From contig JAUPFP010000064.1 in NCBI GenBank assembly GCA_036925085.1, positions 1 to 64,000 of the forward strand: a stretch of DNA of 64,000 nt. Reading direction: 5' to 3'. The position numbers and the translations under genes were made by a program. How positions within the stretch are numbered: position 1 is the stretch's first letter; every line of letters starts with the position of its first letter. Positions 56,317-64,000 of the stretch are shown piece after piece. The notes under the pieces are model-generated. The model was not told where the DNA came from. It did no database searches and worked only from the letters and a program-made list of their open reading frames with translations. This DNA comes from Brachycybe producta (taxonomy: Eukaryota > Arthropoda > Diplopoda > Playtdesmida > Andrognathidae).

Positions 56317-56970
56317 TAACTGAAACAATGATGATAGAAAGAAGAAATAATTAACTACAATAGGCATACGCATCACATTAACAAAATATTATATGGTGAC
56401 TAGGCTGGGGGTGTGAAAATAATAAGATCACATAAATAATTTATGAGATTTGCTGTCATAATAAGAGGAAATGTTAAAATGGCCTGTCAATCATAATAAG
56501 ATATAATATTATTCTATCGTTACTTTTAAAGCAAACTAACACTTAAAATTAACCTTTTCTAAGAAAGGTCACACCTGTGTTTACATTTAATGTAACTTTT
56601 GTCAACACCTGATATCATGTTAGTCCTTCATGTCAATCACAATACTTTCACTTTTCAATCATAAGGTTGACCAATTAAATGATTGAATAATCAACCCAAG
56701 TTAACCAATGAGAGACTAGAATGGACTAAAATCTTCAATTTTAGTCAGTTCATTTTAGATTTTAGACCAGAGTGTGGCAGACTCTCAAAGAGAGTGTGAG
56801 GCTCTCAATGAGGTTTCAGAGAGTGTCTACAGCTAGAGAGAGAGAGAGAGATAAAAGAATACCAGCAGTTTGTAAAGGGATCAGAAGGACTTAGTTTTCT
56901 TTACAAGAAAAAAGAAAACAATATACTAGTTTCCTGTAGGAACCTAGTGTATTGTTTGATTAACTTAGAA

Positions 56971-57740
56971 ATTATTTTGGTTATACTTTCAGAACTCTAA
57001 AATATTTTGAGATTACACTTTCAGAACTCTAAAATATTTTGGTTATACTTTCAGAACTCTAAAATATTTTGAGATTACACTTTCAGAACTCTAAAATATT
57101 TTGGTTATACTTTCAGAACTCTAAAATATTTTGAGATTATACTTTCAGAACTCTAAAATATTTTGAGATTACACTTTCAGAACTCTAAAATATTTTGAGA
57201 TTACACTTTCAGAACTCTAAAATATTTTGGTTATACTTTCAGAACTCTAAAATATTTTGAGATTATACTTTCAGAACTCTAAAATATTTTGAGATTACAC
57301 TTTCAGAACTCTAAAATATTTTGAGATTACACTTTCAGAACTCTAAAATATTTTGGTTATACTTTCAGAACTCTAAAATATTTTGAGGTTACACTTTCAG
57401 AACTCTGAAATGTTTTGGTAATACTTTCAGAACTCTAAAATATTTGAGTTTACACATTCAGAACTCTGAGATATTTTGGTAATACTTTCAGAACTCTAAA
57501 ATATTTTGAGATTACACATTCAGAACTCTAAAGTATTTTCATTACACTTTCAGAACTCTAAAATATTCTCATTACACTTTCAGAACTCTAAAATATTTTG
57601 GGATTACACATTCAGAACTCTGAAATATTTTGAGATTACACATTCAGAACTCTAAAATATTTTGGTTGCATATTCAGAACTCTTAGATCATTTTTGTTGC
57701 TTTCACAAATAGAACTTTAAAATATTTTGGTTTACACATA
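56971..57740 (+). repeat. 30/32-bp minisatellite inside the 5' LTR
   Basis: About 23 clear units of ACTTTCAGAACTCTAAAATA plus a tail that is either TTTTGGTTAT (30-bp unit) or TTTTGAGATTAC (32-bp unit), followed by two decayed ones. Early units alternate long and short; later ones drift (CATTAC, GGTAAT tails). The same array, unit for unit as far as compared, lies in the 3' LTR at about 62667-63435. Confidence 0.95.
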
Positions 57741-57780
57741 CAGAATTATAATTAATTGTGGTTGGTTTACAAATTAAAAC

Positions 57781-57786
57781 AATAAA
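57781..57786 (+). terminator. LTR polyadenylation signal AATAAA
   Basis: AATAAA is followed within 30 bases by TTGTGTGC and GTGTTTTGTG, a GT-rich downstream element. It probably defines the end of the R region. The identical copy in the 3' LTR (about 63475) would terminate the element transcript. Confidence 0.5.
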
Positions 57787-58131
57787 TTGTGTGCAAACTT
57801 CATAGTGTTTTGTGATCATCATTTGAGTTGGTGTTTAATTTAAGTGTGTGCCAGTTCAGCAATCAACTCCACAACCCCAAATCAACTGGACATCTGAACG
57901 AGCATCAAGAAAAGGTAGGAAACTAATAATTTACTTTTTAAACAAGGCCAATAACATAAAAATACACCAAGAAACATAGGGGGGCACAACTTGATCAAAA
58001 CAGGGATACTGGTTCCCCAAATAGACCATTGTCTGGAACCTGAACCAAGCTGTACACTTTCACTTCTTCCCCTTTTCCAAAATTTTGAATTTTGACTTTC
58101 AGGGCTATAGAGTGGAGGTAAAAATAACAAG

Positions 58132-58150
58132 TGGCGCAGTCGACAGGATT
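58132..58150 (+). other. Primer-binding site, tRNA-Ser type
   Basis: TGGCGCAGTCGACAGGATT starts two bases after the 5' LTR. It is complementary to the 3' end of animal tRNA-Ser (…AATCCTGCCGACTGCGCCA) with one mismatch. This is where minus-strand cDNA synthesis would start. Confidence 0.75.
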
Positions 58151-58550
58151 TTATCCTTGTTGAGTTCAGTGTTCCCCTTTTTGATTTAAAGCTGAAGTTT
58201 GAATTCCTGGGTTCTAATTTTTGTTATAATTTTCTGAATGTTTTCCCTATTAAAATACATATTAATGTTAATTAATAGTGAAACCTTTGAAATTTTTTTT
58301 TCCCTTCTCAATGTTTTTCATACCTTTTAGATTGATGTTTTCAAATGGCCGAATAAGTAGTTTTAAGTAGATATAAGTACATATGCGATATTTTTGTGGT
58401 TTCTGCTCGCTCCCACACATGCACGCACGCGCTCCCATACAAAAAGTCCCAGAAAAGCGGACTATATACAAAATTTGGGTGAGGTTCTTTAAAATTTTGT
58501 GGGGTTTGTAAGGGAACAATTTACAAGGAAAACCAAATAAACCAAATAAC

Positions 58551-59165
58551 ATGGATCATCAAGGAGACAACGAAGCTACCACTCCAGGTGTGGGGCACAA
58601 TCAAAATGTGAATCAGCCTGTACATAGTAGCTTAATCCCATATTTTTCAGGGGATGGAAAAGGTCCATCTGCCAAAGAATTGTTTGAGCAGATTGAAGGT
58701 ATCACTAGGCTAGCAAATTGGACAGAGGAATTTCAGATAATCTTAATCAAAGCTAAATGTAAAGGTCCTGCAGCAGAATTCCTAAGAGATCACCCAGAGA
58801 TAAGACAGATAACAAGACTAGAAGAGCTAAAAGCATTAATGATTCAGCGTTTTGAACCAATAGAACCCAAATTAGTGTCAATGCAGAAATTTTTAGAAGA
58901 AAAGCAAAGTAGCACCGAGAGTGCAATAGAGTACATTTTGAGGGTAAAAACTCGAGGTAGAATTTTCACCGATGAAAATCCTACTCCAGATCAAATAGCC
59001 ATGCGGGATGGTATGATCCAAAACCAAATTATAAAAGGATTGAATTCCCGAATTAAAAGGTTTGTGTTGTCCCGGAATCCTGCTAATTTACAAGAGACAA
59101 TCGCAATTATTTTAGCCGAAGAAGAAAATGAGAAATTAGTACAAGGGAAAAATGGGGTAAATTAA
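58551..59165 (+). CDS. gag: Gag-like capsid protein of the LTR element
   Basis: A 204-residue intact ORF beginning at an ATG in good context (AACATGG). After a polar N-terminus, residues 30-175 look like a retrotransposon Gag capsid. PYFSGDGKGPSAKELFEQIE is followed by a helical region with an RFEP turn (about 103-106), and then the closing helix segment GLNSRIKRFVLSRNP. This is the order seen in Ty3/gypsy-type Gag proteins. No CCHC zinc knuckle follows: the ORF stops after KLVQGKNGVN, so the nucleocapsid part is lost or absent. It would assemble element RNA into particles, alone or with the partner element's Gag. It is the only convincing intact ORF in the window. Confidence 0.75.
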   Translation: MDHQGDNEATTPGVGHNQNVNQPVHSSLIPYFSGDGKGPSAKELFEQIEGITRLANWTEEFQIILIKAKCKGPAAEFLRDHPEIRQITRLEELKALMIQRFEPIEPKLVSMQKFLEEKQSSTESAIEYILRVKTRGRIFTDENPTPDQIAMRDGMIQNQIIKGLNSRIKRFVLSRNPANLQETIAIILAEEENEKLVQGKNGVN

Positions 59166-60290
59166 ATTGAGGCTAGAGACCCAAATTTAGCAGTTAGACA
59201 TAAAGGTGCAAGGATGCCATAAAACAGTTACAGAAAATGAAGTTAAGAAAAACAAGAGTAAAATAGACAAATGAATAAAAAGGAAAATGATTTAAAACAT
59301 TACTGCTGGACAGTGGATTGTCCGGAATAAAATAAGAAATGAAACAGGGAGTTAAAAGCAGTAATGTTGGACAACAGATTGTCCGTGTAATTGAGAAAAA
59401 TAAGTTTAAAAGAGCAAGAAGAAAACAGTAAAACAGAAAGTGAATGAAAACAAATAGTGGTTTAAACCATTAGTGTTGGACGACGGACTGTCCGGAATTA
59501 GGTAAGAATATGGTTAGATAATTAAAACACTAATGTTGGATGATGGACCATCCGTATAATTAAGAAATGATAGGTTCTAATAGGGGGAACAATGAATATA
59601 TAAGTTGAATAAAGATAAGAATTTAAAGGTAAAAATTAGACAAGTGGAAAAGAATTATGAAACAGCCTAGGGGGTAGGTACCCCTATGACATAAAACCAA
59701 ACTCAATTGAAAACAGAATGGGAGGCTATATGGTATTACAGGATAACATGAAAAAATAATTCATACCTAAAACCATGGATGTGAGTACTATAATAACGGG
59801 ATACTTTATGGAAGAAAATTTCATGCCCACAATTAATGTGCTATTAGTCCTAGCCAAACAGGAAATACATTGGAGCTAGCACCCATACCCAAAAAAGCTA
59901 TTCAGGAGTCAATAATTGAGTAAAAAAGTGATGAAGAAAAATAATGTCAAGAAATATAGTAATCAGAAAATTTGATGAACATGAAAATAGAGAAAAATTG
60001 AAGTTAAGGGTAAAATGGAAAACAAAAGGGGAGTTTAAAAAACATCTCAGTGAATGAGATGAAATGAATAGAATAATTTTATTCTTATAATAATGGAACA
60101 TTTTGGCAAGTAGAAAAGCTGAAATGGGAAATGGTAGTATATTGCCTCTACAATTATTAAATGGGGGATCAACATAAAAAAAATATATATTGGGAAAAAA
60201 TTTAATGGATATATAATACAAGTAAAATAATTTAAAAAAAAAATAAATGAAAAATTACATAATCTAAATAAATAACAAGGTACAATCATA
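59166..60290. other. Non-coding internal region of the LTR element
   Basis: Stops occur in all frames. Weak protein-like strings (EARDPNLAVRHKGARMP right after the gag stop; MDVSTIITGYFMEENFMPT near 59774) may be eroded gag-pol sequence. Four GGAC...GTCC hairpins occupy 59308-59553. Confidence 0.55.
59308..59553 (+). repeat. Four small hairpins in a duplicated pair
   Basis: Hairpins at 59308-59323, 59369-59384, 59478-59493 and 59538-59553 each have 5-bp arms and a 6-base loop, preceded by TAATGTT-like sequence. The arms are GGACA/TGTCC, GGACA/TGTCC, GGACG/TGTCC and GGATG/CATCC. Copies 1 and 3 are followed by GGAAT, 2 and 4 by GTRTAATT. So the pair was duplicated as a 170-bp unit. Paired changes in copy 4 keep the stem. 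Confidence 0.7.
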
Positions 60291-60297
60291 AGTTTGA

Positions 60298-60528
60298 AAT
60301 AATATAGAGAATTATTATTTCAATGTGTCTGAATCAGCCACAAAACAAAACAAATGTTATGGGCAAAATTTACTGGGAATGGATGCATTCAAAATTGAGG
60401 ATGGGGTGAACTTCATCAAACTTAATGATCCCGTTATAATGGTTAGTGCAGAAGGCACTGTAATAATTAGAAAAGATGGAATAGAAAGAAGTTCACATGT
60501 GGGAAAAGCAGGTAGTTATAAATCCTGA
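60298..60528 (+). pseudogene. Possible aspartic protease remnant of pol
   Basis: An open stretch of about 76 codons without an ATG start contains NLLGMDAFKIEDGVNFIKL. The LLGMD string resembles the conserved (I/L)LGxD near the C-terminus of retropepsins. The catalytic DTG/DSG is not present upstream. If correct, this is the only trace of pol in the element. The rest of the frame is unremarkable. Confidence 0.35.
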
Positions 60529-61606
60529 ATTTGGAATGGAATCTGGCTCCCTTCACATTATCTTTATCTAAAAAAGGTAATATGATGAAAAGGCAAATTC
60601 CATGTTGAAGGTAAACAATATTTGCTAAAGAATAACATGTTTAATTTTATGATTTTTATATAATCTACAATTTATATAATTTTTATGTAACCCATGCAAT
60701 TATTATACTATTAACCAGAATTGTATTTTTATGTGTTGAAAAAGTAGTTAAGTGTTTCAAATTTATTATGTACATCTGTAATTTGTATTGTGTGTTTAGG
60801 GCTTGTAGACCAACAAAGAATTGTCCTGCTATTTTAGAAATGTGTTAGGAAGGATAGAGTATGATAAGAAAATTGTTAGGATAGTTACAGGCTAGAAAAA
60901 CAAACTAGGTAAAAAAAAAATGACTATTCATTTGTTGTAAGCATTAGGTCTCTCACTCTTATAACAAGTACTAAAAGTGTCAATTGAAATGTATTGTTTG
61001 TTCACGAAATCAGAACATTGTATCCACATTCAAGTTGGAGCTTTGTACTTTCATCAAAAAATTGGAACATCAACGAAAACCTCTACAGATGCTAGGTTAG
61101 CAAGTTGACAATTTCTTCAGAAAAGCAGACTAATACCAGATGTTATAACAGTTAATCAAAAAATCTCTTCAGAAAAGCAGACTAATACTTTGAAGACTTG
61201 GACCTTGGTTTGCCAATTTGGGAGAACTTCAACCTTTCATCAGACTGAATATTGACATTGTAGCCTGAGTGATGTCTAAAGGACAATTTCAACAGAAACT
61301 GATTTACAGATCAGCAATCAGCAGATGACAACCTAGTAACCATCTGATGACATCTATACAAAACCATCATGAGGACTACATCAAAACAATGAACTAATAG
61401 AATTTGTGAGCAATTCCTAAAATGTGCTGCAATTTGTCTATTTATAAAATTATCCAAGAGTGAAGAGATATAGAAGTGCTAAAATGGGGTAAATGATAAC
61501 ATGAAAAAAAAAAGTAGAAAATTAGGACTATTGTAAGTGAAGGTTCATGACAATTAGGGTAAATTACACAGATTAAATGTGGGAAGTGAAATTTAGGGGG
61601 TAGGGA
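60529..61606. other. 3' internal region of the LTR element, ending in a polypurine tract
   Basis: No ORF. CTTCAGAAAAGCAGACTAATAC occurs twice (about 61117 and 61166), a short direct repeat. The segment ends TTTAGGGGGTAGGGA (61592-61606), a polypurine tract directly abutting the 3' LTR, from which plus-strand synthesis would start. Confidence 0.65.
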
Positions 61607-63822
61607 TGTTAGGTGTTCAAAATGGACTATAAATGCACCTAAACACCTAACATGAAATCATACATAAACAAAAATAAACAAAACAAAAAACTAAATAGAA
61701 ACCAAAAAGGAAAAGCAACAATAAGAATTGTAATAATAATAGTAATAATAATGGTAATAATGATAATAATAATAATAATAATAATAATGTTAATAATAAT
61801 GTTTAAAAGAACTTGTGAATGAAAACAGGTGTTTAACTAGAAAGGTGTAATGTGACACCTGAAAAAGAATAGACGATAGAGAAGAAGAAAGTTTAAAATG
61901 TAAACAAGTGTCATAACAGGTGTGTCGTATGTAAAAGCTAAAAGGTGTAATATAACACCTTAAGTGAATAGAAAGAAAAAGAAAAGTTAAAAGGTGTAAT
62001 ATAACACCTTAACTGAAACAATGATGATAGAAAGAAGAAATAATTAACTACAATAGGCATACGCATCACATTAACAAAATATTATATGGTGACTAGGCTG
62101 GGGGTGTGAAAATAATAAGATCACATAAATAATTTATGAGATTTGCTGTCATAATAAGAGGAAATGTTAAAATGGCCTGTCAATCATAATAAGATATAAT
62201 ATTATTCTATCGTTACTTTTAAAGCAAACTAACACTTAAAATTAACCTTTTCTAAGAAAGGTCACACCTGTGTTTACATTTAATGTAACTTTTGTCAACA
62301 CCTGATATCATGTTAGTCCTTCATGTCAATCACAATACTTTCACTTTTCAATCATAAGGTTGACCAATTAAATGATTGAATAATCAACCCAAGTTAACCA
62401 ATGAGAGACTAGAATGGACTAAAATCTTCAATTTTAGTCAGTTCATTTTAGATTTTAGACCAGAGTGTGGCAGACTCTCAAAGAGAGTGTGAGGCTCTCA
62501 ATGAGGTTTCAGAGAGTGTCTACAGCTAGAGAGAGAGAGAGAGATAAAAGAATACCAGCGGTTTGTAAAGGGATCAGAAGGACTTAGTTTTCTTTACAAG
62601 AAAAAAGAAAACAATATACTAGTTTCCTGTAGGAACCTAGTGTATTGTTTGATTAACTTAGAAATTATTTTGGTTATACTTTCAGAACTCTAAAATATTT
62701 TGAGATTACACTTTCAGAACTCTAAAATATTTTGGTTATACTTTCAGAACTCTAAAATATTTTGAGATTACACTTTCAGAACTCTAAAATATTTTGGTTA
62801 TACTTTCAGAACTCTAAAATATTTTGAGATTATACTTTCAGAACTCTAAAATATTTTGAGATTACACTTTCAGAACTCTAAAATATTTTGAGATTACACT
62901 TTCAGAACTCTAAAATATTTTGGTTATACTTTCAGAACTCTAAAATATTTTGAGATTATACTTTCAGAACTCTAAAATATTTTGAGATTACACTTTCAGA
63001 ACTCTAAAATATTTTGAGATTACACTTTCAGAACTCTAAAATATTTTGGTTATACTTTCAGAACTCTAAAATATTTTGAGGTTACACTTTCAGAACTCTG
63101 AAATGTTTTGGTAATACTTTCAGAACTCTAAAATATTTGAGTTTACACATTCAGAACTCTGAGATATTTTGGTAATACTTTCAGAACTCTAAAATATTTT
63201 GAGATTACACATTCAGAACTCTAAAGTATTTTCATTACACTTTCAGAACTCTAAAATATTCTCATTACACTTTCAGAACTCTAAAATATTTTGGGATTAC
63301 ACATTCAGAACTCTGAAATATTTTGAGATTACACATTCAGAACTCTAAAATATTTTGGTTGCATATTCAGAACTCTTAGATCATTTTTGTTGCTTTCACA
63401 AATAGAACTTTAAAATATTTTGGTTTACACATACAGAATTATAATTAATTGTGGTTGGTTTACAAATTAAAACAATAAATTGTGTGCAAACTTCATAGTG
63501 TTTTGTGATCATCATTTGAGTTGGTGTTTAATTTAAGTGTGTGCCAGTTCAGCAATCAACTCCACAACCCCAAATCAACTGGACATCTGAACGAGCATCA
63601 AGAAAAGGTAGGAAACTAATAATTTACTTTTTAAACAAGGCCAATAACATAAAAATACACCAAGAAACATAGGGGGGCACAACTTGATCAAAACAGGGAT
63701 ACTGGTTCCCCAAATAGACCATTGTCTGGAACCTGAACCAAGCTGTACACTTTCACTTCTTCCCCTTTTCCAAAATTTTGAATTTTGACTTTCAGGGCTA
63801 TAGAGTGGAGGTAAAAATAACA
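61607..63822 (+). repeat. 3' LTR, 2216 bp
   Basis: Same sequence and order as the 5' LTR. It lacks one AAT in the microsatellite near 61735 and has G at 62560 where the 5' copy has A (56867). It ends AAATAACA at 63822, followed by the CTGC target duplication (63823-63826). Such near-identity indicates a very recent insertion or gene conversion. Confidence 0.92.
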
Positions 63823-63826
63823 CTGC

Positions 63827-64000
63827 TTGTTGAATTAACTGAGGTGTGTTGGAGGAGAGTAATTTGGTCTCCAAGTGGAAAAAGCGCTAGCACAATCAGT
63901 ATTTAAATGTTATCACTTAATAGGTACTACTCTCCACCTCCAACCCTATTTGTTTTTTGCTAAAGGGAATTGGGGTGATTATGATGAAAGTTGTTACATT
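63827..64000. other. Right flank of the LTR element
   Basis: Unremarkable sequence with no ORF or repeat recognised. Together with the flank left of 55907 it reconstructs the pre-insertion site. Confidence 0.5.

Larger units (their letters stand above)
55911..58129 (+). repeat. 5' LTR, 2219 bp
   Basis: It starts TGTTAGGTGTTC and ends AAATAACA. The first 46 bp form a hairpin: TGTTAGGTGTT and AACACCTAACA (55946-55956) are perfect 11-bp arms. In order it holds an AAT microsatellite (about 56034-56110), three AGGTGT...ACACCT palindromes, a GA run (56834-56851), and a 30/32-bp minisatellite (56971-57740). An AATAAA poly(A) signal is at 57781-57786 with GT-rich sequence after it. U3/R/U5 limits are not defined; the poly(A) signal suggests that R ends near 57800. 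An 82-codon antisense frame at its end is not credited. Confidence 0.92.
55911..63822 (+). mobile_element. Non-autonomous LTR retrotransposon, 7.9 kb, recently inserted
   Basis: Layout: 5' LTR 55911-58129, primer-binding site 58132-58150, gag-like ORF 58551-59165, 2.4 kb of mainly non-coding internal DNA with a protease-like remnant, polypurine tract about 61591-61606, 3' LTR 61607-63822. CTGC is duplicated on both sides. The LTRs differ by one AAT unit and one substitution that I could see. No reverse transcriptase, RNase H or integrase motif exists in the 3.5-kb interior. With intact ends, gag and priming signals but no pol, it fits a LARD-like element mobilised by a partner. Gag style suggests Ty3/gypsy affinity, which is inference. 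Confidence 0.9.

Noticed and set aside
56971-57740. CRISPR-like regularly spaced repeat
   Set aside because: Units are directly adjacent with no unique spacers, lie inside a eukaryotic LTR, and no cas genes are present.
57882-58130. 82-codon antisense frame in the LTR end (repeated as 99 codons at 63575-63874)
   Set aside because: It appears twice only because the LTRs are duplicates. It has no recognisable domain and runs antisense through U5 and, in the 3' copy, into flanking DNA.

Overview
This is eukaryotic, almost certainly invertebrate animal, nuclear DNA. It is AT-rich, full of long GA/CT, TA, AAT and poly-G microsatellites, has no operon-like gene packing, and is dominated by transposable elements. 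The species cannot be fixed from the sequence. One short (TTAGG)n tract inside a transposon is the telomere motif of many arthropods, but it is only a weak hint. No host protein-coding exon, rRNA, canonical tRNA gene or CRISPR array could be supported, so the window reads as intergenic or deep intronic DNA. All identities below come from reading the sequence and known family hallmarks; no database search was run.

Layout. Positions 1-2460 hold a dead, 5'-truncated RTE-like LINE on the minus strand (endonuclease, linker, reverse transcriptase and C-terminus, split by several frameshifts and running off the left edge). From 2.5 to 55.8 kb there are many short non-autonomous DNA transposons (MITEs). 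They include hAT-like copies (2501-2775, 30526-30869), foldback elements with long palindromic arms (8245, 33711, 39776), PIF/Harbinger-like elements with TTA/TAA target duplications (28446, 41898, 43397, 55456), mariner-like elements with TA duplications (36662, 52721) and several unclassified ones. A family carrying TAGAAACTAGAAGG-type inverted ends recurs at least ten times. A tRNA-derived SINE lies as a tandem pair near 9.6-9.9 kb. A complex nested region (12.8-15.7 kb) has roughly 270-bp inverted arms enclosing a TA array, a 20-bp E-box minisatellite, a double CRE palindrome and two DR1-type nuclear-receptor motifs. At 40.4-41.1 kb sits a foldback element whose arms are tandem 16-bp repeats carrying E2F-like motifs, flanked by an exact 8-bp duplication.

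The best-preserved unit is the LTR retrotransposon at 55911-63822. It has two nearly identical 2.2-kb LTRs, a CTGC target duplication, a primer-binding site matching tRNA-Ser, a polypurine tract and an intact 204-codon gag-like ORF. It has no recognisable reverse transcriptase, RNase H or integrase. It looks like a very young non-autonomous element that must borrow pol functions from an unseen partner. Its LTRs contain three 18-bp AGGTGT/ACACCT palindromes and a 30/32-bp minisatellite of about 23 units. Its internal region carries four small hairpins arranged as a duplicated pair, with apparent compensatory base changes. This element is the strongest candidate for something undescribed.
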